DNA of 64,000 nt from Pseudovibrio axinellae (GCF_900110875.1 NZ_FOFM01000007.1:248001-312000), one strand, 5' to 3'; shown: positions 53,718-63,505, numbered from the stretch's first letter. Made by a program: numbers and translations. The notes: a model not told the origin generated them from the letters alone.

Positions 53718-54956
53718 ATGAAACTCAACAAGGCAATGCTAGGGACGAACTTCTTCGCTGGCGATGTCGTGGGGGGAATTGGCCCTTATCTGGCGATTTA
53801 TTTGCTGACCGGCCTCCAGTGGTCTCCCGGAAGTATCGGAATTGCACTGGCCATCGGCTCGCTCACCACAGTGGCGCTGCAAACACCGGCCGGGGCTTTC
53901 ATCGACACCACCACCAAGAAGCGCTTGCTGCTGGCCTCCTGCGCATTACTCATTGGCTTGGCGACCATCTCCATTTTGCTGTTCTCACAGTACCCCGTGG
54001 TGATTTATATAGCGCAGATCTTCATGGGCATCGCCGTTGCGTTTGTTGGTCCCTGCATTGCCGCCATAACGCTTGGCATTTCAGGCCCTGAGCATTTCAC
54101 AGTACAAATGGGCGCCAATCAGGCTGCCAATCACACTGGTAATGTCTTCGCAGCTATCTTGGGGGCAGGTCTGGCCCTGTGGATCTCAGCAGAAGGCGTT
54201 TTCTGGCTTGTGGCAATTATGGCTATGGGAATGGCGGTCAGCATCGCAATGGTCAACGGATCAGCGATCAACCACACCGCAGCTCGCGGCGGTCTGCATC
54301 ACACAGCCAACGCAGGTGATGCGCCCTCAACTATTGGGACCATTCTTGCAGATAAGCGCCTGCTGACATTGGTCCTGTGCGTGTTCATGTTTCACTTTTC
54401 CAACGCTGCAATGCTGCCGCTGGTCGGCCAAAAGTTGTCCGTCAACTCAAACGTCAACATCGGCATCGCCTTCGCTTCCGCCTGCATCATCGTCGCCCAG
54501 TTTTGGATGACGCTTATGTCGTTGTTGTGCGCTGCCAAGGCTGATTCATGGGGCCGTAAGCCACTCTTCTTGGTTGCCTTTTTCATCCTGCCAATCCGCG
54601 GCCTGCTGTTCATGTGGTTTGAGGACCCAGTCGCGCTCATCTCGGTGCAGTCTCTGGACGGTATCGCCAACGGAATTTTCGGCGTCATTATCCTGCTCAT
54701 CGCTGCCGATCTGACACGCGGCACAGGCCGCTTCAATCTGGTTCAGGGGGCCTTGGCTGCTGTTGTGGGCATCGGTTCAGCATTTTCTAACTTGGTTGCT
54801 GAGGAGATTGTCCAGTTCTTCGGCTACTCACCGGCTTTTATCACCCTTGCCATTTTAGCTTTCATCGGCGCATCCATGTATCTGTTCTTCATGCCAGAAA
54901 CCATGGCGGCGCAAAGTGACGAGGACGAACAAGCTCCCCCTCAACAAACGAGCTAA
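53718..54956 (+). CDS. MFS transporter
   Basis: A 412-residue major facilitator protein with twelve helices. The loop between helices 2 and 3 reads LQTPAGAFIDTTTKKRLLL, a variant of the MFS motif; AKADSWGRKPLFLVAF is the equivalent in the second half. The ATG at 53718 follows AAGG, while the upstream open frame is hydrophilic and not family-like. It is transcribed 145 bases ahead of a ROK regulator, so it may carry a sugar. Confidence 0.85.
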   Translation: MKLNKAMLGTNFFAGDVVGGIGPYLAIYLLTGLQWSPGSIGIALAIGSLTTVALQTPAGAFIDTTTKKRLLLASCALLIGLATISILLFSQYPVVIYIAQIFMGIAVAFVGPCIAAITLGISGPEHFTVQMGANQAANHTGNVFAAILGAGLALWISAEGVFWLVAIMAMGMAVSIAMVNGSAINHTAARGGLHHTANAGDAPSTIGTILADKRLLTLVLCVFMFHFSNAAMLPLVGQKLSVNSNVNIGIAFASACIIVAQFWMTLMSLLCAAKADSWGRKPLFLVAFFILPIRGLLFMWFEDPVALISVQSLDGIANGIFGVIILLIAADLTRGTGRFNLVQGALAAVVGIGSAFSNLVAEEIVQFFGYSPAFITLAILAFIGASMYLFFMPETMAAQSDEDEQAPPQQTS

Positions 54957-55101
54957 TCCTTACGATTAGGTCACCTCAACTTTCGGGTGAAAACACCAAT
55001 TAATGTGGTTCCTCCCTTTCTTTAATTGCTCGCAGTTACTTATGCTTGTCGCCACCAGATAATACAGAGCGCATACGTGCGATAAGCAGGCCAGCAATCG
55101 A

Positions 55102-56310
55102 ATGATCGAAAAAGCCAGTAAAGAGCAGGTTCGGCGTCAAAACCGGTTCGTGGTATTGTCCACGTTACGGCGCCATACGACACTGGCTCGCGTCGAGCTT
55201 GGCCGACTCACAGGTCTGTCCCTTGCCGCTGTCACCTCCATCACTGCTGATCTTAAGGATCGCGGCCTGATCAAAGAGGTGGAAGAACAGCCCAGCCCCG
55301 ACACCAACACACGAGGCCGCCCGCGTACCTATTTGCGTTTGCGGGATGATGTCGCCCACGTCATCACTGTCAAAATCACGGTTGATCGTGTGTCTCTGGC
55401 CCTGGTTGATTACACAGGCAAACAGCACGCTGAGGCAAAGTTCATGGTGGAATCCTCCGATATGGGAGGGGACGCCTTCACGGCCTTGCTGGCACGGGAA
55501 ATCAAAGCCCTCAAGAAGACAGAGCCTTTGCGCGCCCGCAGCGTGATGGAAATTACGGTGGCAACGCAAGGCATCGTCGGCAAGCACAATGGTTCCATCA
55601 TCTGGTCACCAACCATCGCGGAAAGACAAGTCGAGCTGACGGCCAAATTGACCAAAGCTCTTGGTATCACCTGCACACTCTACAACGACACCAATATGAT
55701 TGCAGAGGCCCTGCACCGACAGGATACCGAAAAATACAGCGGTAACTTTGTGGTGGTGTATATCGACCGTGGTGTAGGCATGGGCATCTTCATCAAGAAT
55801 ACCCTTTACCGAGGAGAAACCGGAGCGGCAGCTGAATACGGCCACTCACCCTACACACCCGATGGAGCGGCCTGTAGATGCGGAAACAAAGGCTGCCTGG
55901 AAGCTTACATTGCCGATTATGCCCTTTACCGGGAAGCGCAAAAGCTGCCAAAGGAAACCTCCCCTTCCGCGATGTTCTATGGCCCGGAATACATCCAGAA
56001 CCTGAGAAGCAGAGCCCGTGATGGCGAGGCGCAGGCACAAAAGGTCTTTACCGATGCAGGGTTTGCACTGGGCATAAGCCTCGCCCGCACAATCTCATTG
56101 CTGGACCCAAGCCGCATCGTTCTGACAGGCAAAGCAATGCAAGCCTATGACCTGTTTAAGCATGGCCTGAACAAGGGACTGGAGAGCGGATTGCTAACCC
56201 CGTTGCTGGACTCCGTTAATCTGGAGGTTTTGCCGTGGGATGAGGACTTCATCCTCCAAGGCCTGCTCATCAAAGCCCTAAAGCACCTGGACGAAGCCTT
56301 GGTGCTGTAA
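55102..56310 (+). CDS. ROK-family transcriptional regulator (NagC/XylR-like)
   Basis: A 402-residue protein. An N-terminal winged HTH (LARVELGRLTGLSLAAVTSIT) is followed by a ROK sugar-binding fold. It carries the glycine-rich YIDRGVGMGIFIKNTLYRG and the zinc site GAACRCGNKGCLEAY. The usual acid of ROK kinases is not clearly present, so it is a regulator. The upstream MFS gene is the likely target. Confidence 0.9.
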   Translation: MIEKASKEQVRRQNRFVVLSTLRRHTTLARVELGRLTGLSLAAVTSITADLKDRGLIKEVEEQPSPDTNTRGRPRTYLRLRDDVAHVITVKITVDRVSLALVDYTGKQHAEAKFMVESSDMGGDAFTALLAREIKALKKTEPLRARSVMEITVATQGIVGKHNGSIIWSPTIAERQVELTAKLTKALGITCTLYNDTNMIAEALHRQDTEKYSGNFVVVYIDRGVGMGIFIKNTLYRGETGAAAEYGHSPYTPDGAACRCGNKGCLEAYIADYALYREAQKLPKETSPSAMFYGPEYIQNLRSRARDGEAQAQKVFTDAGFALGISLARTISLLDPSRIVLTGKAMQAYDLFKHGLNKGLESGLLTPLLDSVNLEVLPWDEDFILQGLLIKALKHLDEALVL

Positions 56311-56359
56311 GCAAGTACCCAAGATGAAAAGCCACGAATGCAACGCTCTTCTTTGAGGA

Positions 56360-57079
56360 TTAGCGAGGTAAATCGCGAATGGGGCGAATGTTATCCTCAA
56401 ATGGCACATGCCGTTGCCGAAAGCTTGTATTCGGGAGGTATTTCGGCCTGCTGATCCGGTCCATTCGAAAATGACGAAAGTCCTCGCGTACAGGGTCCCA
56501 CCCCACCAAATACCATAGAGGTGGCAAGATCAGCATAGCTTGGGGTTCAACAATTCGGCTCGTTACAGCCCCTTTTGCATCACGGTACTGGAAACCCAAG
56601 TGATGGCGTTGCAAAAAAGCTGTCTCAAATGCAGGCAGCAGCGCAGGCTCCATTACTCCCATGTCAGAAATGTCTACCTGCGGTGAAAGCTGCCCAACAT
56701 ACAAGCAATCCAGAAACCGGCGCAAATCTCGAACCTTATCCGAGGGCAAGGCCCTTTCTATTTTGGCAAGTCCAGCATCTGCAAGACCCGAAAAGGGCAA
56801 GTTTCCGGCAGCTCGCATACACGCCACGCTGATAAGAAGCGCAAAAACTTCCGCAACCGAAAGCCGCGCGGTGGTCTGAACCGACTGCGGGTCCAGCTGT
56901 AAGCCTCCGCCGCGCCCAGGTTCAGAATGAATGACAAAGCCCTCATCTCGAAGCGCACTAATGTCACGCAACACGGTACGCCGGGATGCGCCAACCTCCT
57001 GCGCCAAATCAGCAACTGTCAAAGTGCCATTGCGGCGAAGGCTGCGCACGATGGCATCATGTCGAAGGCGTGTGTTCAT
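56360..57079 (-). CDS. YafY-like regulator with HTH and WYL domain
   Basis: A 239-residue protein. The DeoR-type HTH is at residues 14-45 (TLTVADLAQEVGASRRTVLR), and a WYL domain is near residues 150-215 with LPPLWYLVGWDPV. WYL domains sense ligands or nucleic acid. It is divergent from the epoxide hydrolase across 87 bases, with a palindrome between them. Confidence 0.85.
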   Translation of the reverse strand: MNTRLRHDAIVRSLRRNGTLTVADLAQEVGASRRTVLRDISALRDEGFVIHSEPGRGGGLQLDPQSVQTTARLSVAEVFALLISVACMRAAGNLPFSGLADAGLAKIERALPSDKVRDLRRFLDCLYVGQLSPQVDISDMGVMEPALLPAFETAFLQRHHLGFQYRDAKGAVTSRIVEPQAMLILPPLWYLVGWDPVREDFRHFRMDRISRPKYLPNTSFRQRHVPFEDNIRPIRDLPR

Positions 57080-57127
57080 TCTGAAAACCTATCATTCATT
57101 AGTGACAGAATTTGGCACTATTACAAA

Positions 57128-57152
57128 TTAGACAGGCGTTGAACATGTCTAA
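57128..57152. promoter_or_regulatory. Candidate operator between the WYL regulator and the epoxide hydrolase
   Basis: TTAGACA-N11-TGTCTAA is a perfect 7-bp inverted repeat ending 14 bases before the hydrolase ATG. It is a likely site for the divergent WYL regulator. Confidence 0.55.
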
Positions 57153-57166
57153 ATGGAGATAGTTTT

Positions 57167-58102
57167 ATGTTTGATCCCGCCGATTTTCCCAACCCCACCC
57201 TTATCGCCGTCAACGGTGTGCAGCTTGAAGTCTTTGAAGCAGGCCGCGAAAACGCAGGAAAGCCTATCGTGCTCTGTCATGGCTGGCCAGAACACGCCTA
57301 TGCTTGGCGTCATCAGATACCCGCTCTTGTTGAGGCTGGCTACCATGTCATTGCACCAAACCAACGTGGTTACGGCAACTCATCCCGCCCGGTTGAAGTT
57401 ACAGATTATGACATTGAGCACCTTGCGGGTGATCTCACCGCACTTCTCGATCACTATGGCTACCAAGACGCTACATTTGTCGGTCACGATTGGGGAGCAT
57501 TTGTCGTTTGGGGGCTGACCTTATTGCATCCTGAGCGGGTCAAAAGACTAATAAACCTGGCCCTGCCTTACCAAGAGCGCACAGAACAGCCGTGGAGCGA
57601 GTTCTTGGAGGCGCTTCTTGGAAGCGACTATTATATGGTTCACTTCAATCGACAACCGGGTGTCGCAGACGCGATACTGGAAGAAAACTCAGCCCAGTTC
57701 CTTCGCAACTTGTTCCGCAAAAATGCGCCCCCTGAACCCGATATGGCGATGATCAATCTAGCCAAAGCGCAAGCCCCGCTCGGTGAGCCGATCATGAGCG
57801 ACCGCGAACTGGCCGTTTTCGTCTCCACCTTCCAAACCACAGGGTTCACAGGCAGTATAAACTGGTACAGAAACCTTGATCGCAACTGGCATTTATTGGC
57901 GGACGTAAACCCAATCATCCAGCACCCTGCCCTCATGATTTATGGCGAGCGCGACGTGATCCCGAAGTTTGAGAGACTATCTGAGTTCGTGCCGAATGTG
58001 GACGAGATCAATCTGGACTGCGGTCATTGGATTCAACAGGAAATGCCCGTTGAAACAAACCAGACGATTTTGAAATGGCTAGACCAGCAGGATGCTACCT
58101 AG
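57167..58102 (+). CDS. Alpha/beta hydrolase, epoxide hydrolase type
   Basis: A 311-residue enzyme with the oxyanion motif LCHGWPEHAYAWRHQI near residue 37. The nucleophile Asp is in FVGHDWGAFVVWG near 106, and the catalytic His in LDCGHWIQQE near 287. The aspartate nucleophile makes it an epoxide hydrolase or haloalkane dehalogenase rather than an esterase. It is under the control region shared with the WYL regulator. Confidence 0.85.
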   Translation: MFDPADFPNPTLIAVNGVQLEVFEAGRENAGKPIVLCHGWPEHAYAWRHQIPALVEAGYHVIAPNQRGYGNSSRPVEVTDYDIEHLAGDLTALLDHYGYQDATFVGHDWGAFVVWGLTLLHPERVKRLINLALPYQERTEQPWSEFLEALLGSDYYMVHFNRQPGVADAILEENSAQFLRNLFRKNAPPEPDMAMINLAKAQAPLGEPIMSDRELAVFVSTFQTTGFTGSINWYRNLDRNWHLLADVNPIIQHPALMIYGERDVIPKFERLSEFVPNVDEINLDCGHWIQQEMPVETNQTILKWLDQQDAT

Positions 58103-58145
58103 CCCATAAGTGTTTCACGGCAATGCAACTGCGAGCTGATCTGGC

Positions 58146-59279
58146 TTAAACGCATCGTTGAAGCACAGCGGAGGTTCCCAGCCCGCCAGCGGCTGCAATC
58201 ATAGCAAGGCCCAGCGCCCCGTTGGGCTCTTGCTTCAGTTCATGAAACAACCGTACCGCCAAAATAGCGCCAGATGCGCCAATGGGATGGCCCCGCGCCA
58301 ATGCCCCGCCGCCGCGATTAATAGCAAGCGGGTCAAACTCAAACGCATCCGCACAGGCGATCGCTTGAGAGGCAAACGCCTCCATGATTTCAACAGCTGC
58401 AAAGTCCTGCGCGCTTAATTTGGTTTTGGCAAGCACCTGCTGGGTTGAGGCAATTGGCGCAAGGCCGGGAAACTCAGGATCAGCCCCCTTGCGGCTACAG
58501 CCGATAATCTCCACGGCGAAATCAGCGTTGAGCCGGTCAAGCACCTCACCAGAAACCACAAGTAACGCAGCAGCCGCATCCGCCTCAACCGCAGTCGTGG
58601 CAGACGTTTGCACATACTCACCTTCGCCTGTCAGCAGCTTGGCCCGCTGCGCTAATCGGGGCGAAAGCTTACGCGCAAACCCATCCATTGCGTTAGTTTG
58701 CCCCTCAAGCAGCACAAACTCCTGAGGCCCTAAAGCCCGCAATGTCTTTTGGTGGCTCTCAATGGCCCACGCATTTTGTTGAGAGTTGGAAATCCTCAAT
58801 GTGCGCGCCAGATGAGCTGCTGCCTCCAGCATATCTGGGTCACACTCCGGCCATGGTGTAAACGGCGGGCGCAGATAAAAGTCCGCCTGCCCATCTTGCC
58901 CTTTATGCGCACGCAAAGGCCGCTTCGAGTAGCTTTCCAAACCGCCGCACAGCACAACCTCCGCCTGACCAGAGCCAACACTGGCCGCAGCATTCACCAG
59001 ACTATCAAGACCAGAGCAGCACTGTGTATCGAGTGTTAAAGCAGTAACACTAAGAGGCAAACCGCATTCAAGGGCAGCAACGCGAGCGGGGTTTCCTCCG
59101 CCATACAGCCCATTGCCAAGCACCACCTCGTCTACATCACTTAGGCTTAATCCTGCATCAGCCAGAACGGCAGTTGCCACAGGCGCCCAAAGCTCATGCA
59201 CCCCACGATCAGCATGAACCCCGCCGCGAGGTTCAACGCTCGTTCTGCGGGCTGCAACAAGGTAAGCTGATACGCTCAC
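58146..59279 (-). CDS. Thiolase-like acetyltransferase with altered active site
   Basis: A 377-residue thiolase-fold protein. The nucleophilic cysteine is present (DTQCCSGLDSL, near Cys87), as is the histidine in ALARGHPIGASGA. The usual NEAF loop is MEAF (VEIMEAFASQA), and the C-terminal CxGGGxG, which supplies the second cysteine, reads AAAGGLG. It therefore keeps acyl-transfer residues but lacks two residues needed for normal Claisen chemistry. It overlaps the ligase gene by 4 bases, last in the bioMNY operon. Confidence 0.8.
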   Translation of the reverse strand: MSVSAYLVAARRTSVEPRGGVHADRGVHELWAPVATAVLADAGLSLSDVDEVVLGNGLYGGGNPARVAALECGLPLSVTALTLDTQCCSGLDSLVNAAASVGSGQAEVVLCGGLESYSKRPLRAHKGQDGQADFYLRPPFTPWPECDPDMLEAAAHLARTLRISNSQQNAWAIESHQKTLRALGPQEFVLLEGQTNAMDGFARKLSPRLAQRAKLLTGEGEYVQTSATTAVEADAAAALLVVSGEVLDRLNADFAVEIIGCSRKGADPEFPGLAPIASTQQVLAKTKLSAQDFAAVEIMEAFASQAIACADAFEFDPLAINRGGGALARGHPIGASGAILAVRLFHELKQEPNGALGLAMIAAAGGLGTSAVLQRCV

Positions 59280-60706
59280 GCCAACTCCTGCTCATAAAGC
59301 TGCGCCAACCGGCCAAAATCTGTCTTACCGCTAGCAGTCAAGGGCCAATCCCGTTCCACGATCACCACACGCCGAGGCGCCTTAGAAGACCCAACCTGCT
59401 TTCGCAAGTCCTTCAACAGCCCCATAACTTCCAGCTCTTGATGAGGCTTTGCTTTCACCAGCGCAACAGCAACCGTTCCGCGCACCTCATCAACACTTGG
59501 CAAAATAGCAGCGTGGGCCACATCGCGGCGAGCCTCCAGATAGCGCTCAGCTTCTTCAGGGTAGATATTCACCCCGGCACTCACCAACATCCGGTTCTCA
59601 CGCCCCGCTACATAGAGGAACCCACTGGCATCCAACCAGCCATGATCACCGATCGTAACAAACGCACCATCACGCCGGAAACTATCATCAGACCCGCACG
59701 CGTAGCCGTCAAACGCATGAGAGCTGGCAACCCAAATGCAACCGGTTTCACCAACTCCAACTGGCTCTCCGACTTGGTTACGGATCTCCAGCTTAATATC
59801 GGGGATTGGCACACCAACAGAGGTAGAAGGCGCCTCATCAACCGGTCTCTTAACACTCACAAAACTGAGCTCAGACGCACCGTAAAACTCAATCACTTGC
59901 ACGTTTGGCGCAACACCTGCAAGGTGAGACAGCCCCTGCCCTGTCCACTTCGCACCACTGATCAAAACACGCTGCAACTCGTCCAGTTCAACTTTGCTTT
60001 TGCCCGCAGCAACCAGATAATGAAGTTGAGTAGGTGTCACATAAACCGCGCTTGCCCCAAACGCCTCCATGTCTTTAACAAACCGGCGCGCCTGAAACTG
60101 GCTGACAGTCAGCACGGCAGCGCCCATATCCAGCGCTTGCACGGCGCCGTACAAATGAAGCGAATGGCTCATTGGCCCCGGCACAGCAACCCGGTCCCAC
60201 GCGCCCAGTCCCATCACATCTTTTGAAAGCGAGAACCCCTTCAGCCAGGACGCATGGCCGCGCTGATACCCCTTTGGCTGACCAGTGGAGCCTGAGGTAA
60301 ACCCAATATAAAACGGGTCCTCACCATGAGCGGTCACGGTCTCACCAGAGCGACCGGTTACCTGAGCCTCTAAAAACTCTAGGACATCCGCATCACCAAG
60401 GCGCATCACACACCCGACGCGGCGCTCAGCATCAGTTTTGCGCCTTTGCTCCCATTTACTGTCCAGCACAACAGCAATACGGCCCGTTCGAATGACACCC
60501 ATAAAGGCGATCAGGAACAGATCTGCACGCTGAAAATCCAACGCAATTTTATCGCCATGCTGCCCAAACGCGTCAACGCCATACGCGACCTGAGAAACGG
60601 CTCTTGCCAGCTCTGCCCAGGTATAACGATGCTCATCACAAAGCAAAGCCAGCGCTTGAGGGCGCTGGCTCGCAAACTGATCAACATATTGACCGACATA
60701 ACTCAT
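59276..60706 (-). CDS. Class I adenylate-forming acyl-CoA ligase
   Basis: A 476-residue AMP-binding enzyme with the P-loop FTSGSTGQPKGYQRGH, VIEFYGASELSF near residue 280, and hinge FLYVAGRENRMLVSAGVNIYP. The catalytic lysine is in LTASGKTDFGRL. It makes acyl-CoA from a carboxylic acid, CoA and ATP. It overlaps bioY by 4 bases at its start and the thiolase by 4 at its end. Gene context suggests a biotin-related acid, by inference only. Confidence 0.85.
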   Translation of the reverse strand: MSYVGQYVDQFASQRPQALALLCDEHRYTWAELARAVSQVAYGVDAFGQHGDKIALDFQRADLFLIAFMGVIRTGRIAVVLDSKWEQRRKTDAERRVGCVMRLGDADVLEFLEAQVTGRSGETVTAHGEDPFYIGFTSGSTGQPKGYQRGHASWLKGFSLSKDVMGLGAWDRVAVPGPMSHSLHLYGAVQALDMGAAVLTVSQFQARRFVKDMEAFGASAVYVTPTQLHYLVAAGKSKVELDELQRVLISGAKWTGQGLSHLAGVAPNVQVIEFYGASELSFVSVKRPVDEAPSTSVGVPIPDIKLEIRNQVGEPVGVGETGCIWVASSHAFDGYACGSDDSFRRDGAFVTIGDHGWLDASGFLYVAGRENRMLVSAGVNIYPEEAERYLEARRDVAHAAILPSVDEVRGTVAVALVKAKPHQELEVMGLLKDLRKQVGSSKAPRRVVIVERDWPLTASGKTDFGRLAQLYEQELA

Positions 60707-61269
60707 GCACGCGAAAGAATAGCAGAAGGCAAACCACGCGCGATTGTGTGTGCCACAAGCGTCGCTAGCACCACCTTGATGAGATCACCTGGAATAAACG
60801 GCAGGCTACCAACCATAATCGCCTGATCCAGTGACATACCTGCTTTGTAGGCCAACACAGGCACACCAAGCGCATGCACCACCACGATGCCACCAATCAC
60901 GCCAGAAACAACAGCGCCGAACACCACGTTCGTGTTGCGCATGGCTTTCATGATCGCACCAACAACGATTGCGCCAACCAGATAACCAGCCAGATACCCG
61001 GCACTTGCACCATAAAACACGCCGATGCCGCCACGACCGCCTGCCAACAGCGGCAAGCCCAGCGCAACAAGGAACAGGAACAGGCCAACAGCAAGGCCAC
61101 CACGAACAGGGCCCAGCATCATACCAGCCAGCATCACCCCTAGAGACTGCGCCGTAATTGGAATTCCGCCAGCAAGACCCAGCTCAATTTTGGGCATCAA
61201 CCCCAGAGCTGCAATCAGAGCTGCATAAAATGCAATATGAACTAAAGAGCGATCACTCGACATTTTCAT
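60703..61269 (-). CDS. bioY: Biotin transporter substrate-binding S component
   Basis: A 188-residue protein with six hydrophobic helices and the BioY features GGIPITAQSLGVMLAGMMLG and GVFYGASAGYLAGYLVGAI. It captures biotin and works with BioM and BioN as an ECF transporter. It follows bioN by 12 bases and overlaps the ligase gene by 4. Confidence 0.95.
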   Translation of the reverse strand: MKMSSDRSLVHIAFYAALIAALGLMPKIELGLAGGIPITAQSLGVMLAGMMLGPVRGGLAVGLFLFLVALGLPLLAGGRGGIGVFYGASAGYLAGYLVGAIVVGAIMKAMRNTNVVFGAVVSGVIGGIVVVHALGVPVLAYKAGMSLDQAIMVGSLPFIPGDLIKVVLATLVAHTIARGLPSAILSRA

Positions 61270-61281
61270 CCTAACTTCGTT

Positions 61282-61890
61282 CTATCTGTCAAAACCATCA
61301 GCACCGCCACGAGCGATCAAAGCTTCTGCAACGTGATCTGTCATTTTAATCGCATGCAAAGCAAACGGAGCCAGCAGACGCCAGCTGTTTGAGCGAGTGG
61401 TTCTGGCTTTATAAGCTTCCTGCAAAGACGCATAGACTGCCAATAAGACCGGAACAAAACGGATCACCAGAGCTACAGCCAGTGACATGCGCCTTGAAGA
61501 AAGACCAAACACACGCAAAGGCCAGAACAGCGGTTCAACCGCGTCCATCAGGGCCTCCATATGCGTTGTTATACTAATAAAGTTGGCAAGGAGCACCATC
61601 GCTAATAGGCGCAACACAGCAATAGCGCCCTGCTCAATATCCCCCAGCACCACATGCACGATAAAGATGATTCCCATCATCCAGAGCAGTGGGCGGACGG
61701 CTTTTAGTTTTTCCAGACCCCGCTTGCCAAGGCTTGCATAAAGCACAACCACAACAGCAAGCATTAGGGCAGAAAACCAAAGGGTGTTGAACGGAATGAC
61801 CAGCAAGCTCACAGCAAACAAAGACAGCAGCTTTGCTCTGGCAGGCATCCGATGCGCCCAACTGTTGCCTGCCATGTAAAGTGAGATCAT
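61282..61890 (-). CDS. bioN: ECF transporter transmembrane (T) component
   Basis: A 202-residue protein with about five helices and the conserved RFVPVLLAVYASLQEAYKA segment that couples to the ATPase. It forms the membrane part of BioMNY. It overlaps bioM by 4 bases. Confidence 0.9.
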   Translation of the reverse strand: MISLYMAGNSWAHRMPARAKLLSLFAVSLLVIPFNTLWFSALMLAVVVVLYASLGKRGLEKLKAVRPLLWMMGIIFIVHVVLGDIEQGAIAVLRLLAMVLLANFISITTHMEALMDAVEPLFWPLRVFGLSSRRMSLAVALVIRFVPVLLAVYASLQEAYKARTTRSNSWRLLAPFALHAIKMTDHVAEALIARGGADGFDR

Positions 61891-62618
61891 GAGACCGCCG
61901 CTCCCGCAAAGTGGAAATCAGCTCCAAAAAGCTCATGCCGCTGATAGGCTGGAATCACATCACCAGGTTTACCGGAGAGCTTGACCTGCCCCTCTTCGAT
62001 CCACAACACCTTGTCATAGTCATTCAAGGCATCCAGTTCATGGCTGACAAAAACAATCTGTTGCTCAAGCGCATCCAGCTTCCTGCGCAATGCTGCCCGT
62101 GTGCGCAGATCCAAGCTAGAAAAAGGCTCGTCAAGCACAAGCAGCTTAGGCTCCATAATCAGCACAGCAAGGATGCAGATCAGCTGCTTTTGACCCTCAG
62201 AAAGCTCATGAACCGGACGCTCAGCGAGCTGTTCAATTCCATGGTCTTTGAGAAGTGCAAACCCCTGATCCTTCGCCTCACGTTTGCCAACGCCGATCTG
62301 GCGCAAACCAAAGCTTAACTCTTCAAGAGCAGTCGGAAAGATGAGCTGGTGATCTGGATTTTGAAAGACAAACCCTGTCACACGCGCAAGCCTCTTAGGC
62401 CCTTCCTCAGATGAAACCCCATGCACACGTAAAGTGCCACCCGAAATTGGCAGCAAACCGTTCAGGCTCCGCACAAGTGTGGATTTACCAGAGCCATTTC
62501 GGCCAATAATTCCAATTCGTTGCTCTGAAAGAGTTGCGCTCACATCGGAGATAATTGCAGAGCCATTGCGCTCAATGGAAACATGGTCGAAGCTGATTGT
62601 TTTTAAGATGTCGCTCAC
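61887..62618 (-). CDS. bioM: ECF transporter ATP-binding protein
   Basis: A 243-residue ABC ATPase with Walker A IGRNGSGKSTLVRSL, signature LSEGQKQLICILAVL and Walker B LLVLDEPFSSLD. It powers biotin uptake. It is the first gene of the five-gene operon bioM-bioN-bioY-ligase-thiolase. No exact BioR box (TTATMTATAA) was found in the 180 bases upstream. Confidence 0.92.
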   Translation of the reverse strand: MSDILKTISFDHVSIERNGSAIISDVSATLSEQRIGIIGRNGSGKSTLVRSLNGLLPISGGTLRVHGVSSEEGPKRLARVTGFVFQNPDHQLIFPTALEELSFGLRQIGVGKREAKDQGFALLKDHGIEQLAERPVHELSEGQKQLICILAVLIMEPKLLVLDEPFSSLDLRTRAALRRKLDALEQQIVFVSHELDALNDYDKVLWIEEGQVKLSGKPGDVIPAYQRHELFGADFHFAGAAVS

Positions 62619-63505
62619 GCCGTGCCGTCAGTCCGTAATAAGAGATGCACTCCTATACACAATGCATCATATCGACGCTACGGAAATCTTGAGTGCACCG
62701 CCCAAGCCTACACTAATATCTAAATTCAGAACATCCACCAGCTACCATCTTGCCCTGCCGCTGTAGAGAGCGCTGGGTAGGTTTATTATGCCTAAGCAGT
62801 CGCTTACAGATGAGAGTGTGAGTGTACCTTCGAACCAGAACGCCGACCAATGAAGAAAAGATGTAACCGGTTTCCTTTAGAACCCGAGCTTCATCCACCG
62901 ATAGGCTAAGATTCAACCTTACAAATACCAACAAATATGAAGAGCAACCTTTAGACGTGTCTGGTTCCCGGCGCGGTGACCGGGATGACAGCGCAAGCCG
63001 TACAAAACCTGCCTTTACCCAGCGGAGTCACCCCCAAGCTGATCCTGGGCCCAGTCTGAGCACATCTATGGCTCCTGGCTTCCAAGTCCAGTATTGTGCT
63101 TTCCGACTGTTTTCAGAGAGGGAGTAGCGTCGATCCAGGTGTATTAATATTTCCCAGATTATATATTTAACCGCGAGAAATCTTAAGTCATTGATCAGAG
63201 GTAGAGCATTCGTTTTGTGTCTTATCTGTTTTGACCTTATTCCACCCAAGAACAAAGCTCATATCCGATCTTCAAGTACCGTATGGTTTGAGTGGGAAAC
63301 CCGGCTTTTATACTACAACCAATTTAAAAGCCTTTGAACCACTAAAACAACAGTAAAGGAAGTCGATGATAAGCTTGAATACCATCAAGCGCAGAAAAAA
63401 CAGAAAAAACCAGGTCGAAACCAGCCGAAATGTGATTCATGTGCTCCCTTTGCAAGTCATACACAATCACCTTTTGACCCGGCCAACTTTGTCAGGTTTA
63501 CTTTT
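62619..63505. other. 887-base gene-poor gap
   Basis: The left part should hold the bioM promoter. At about 62960-62980, TCCCGG and CCGGGA form a hairpin in a GGTTCCCGGCGCGGTGACCG context, a type of small palindromic repeat common in alphaproteobacteria. CTGGGCCCAG near 63047-63056 is another palindrome. Two minus-strand frames (62713-62934 and 63028-63255) are not family-like. The NADAR gene promoter lies in the AT-rich right part. Confidence 0.4.

Noticed and set aside
62619-62800. BioR box before bioM
   Set aside because: No TTATMTATAA match was found; only loose AT-rich similarity.
62713-63255. Two minus-strand frames in the gap before the NADAR gene
   Set aside because: They contain no recognisable domain and cross palindromic repeats; likely non-coding.
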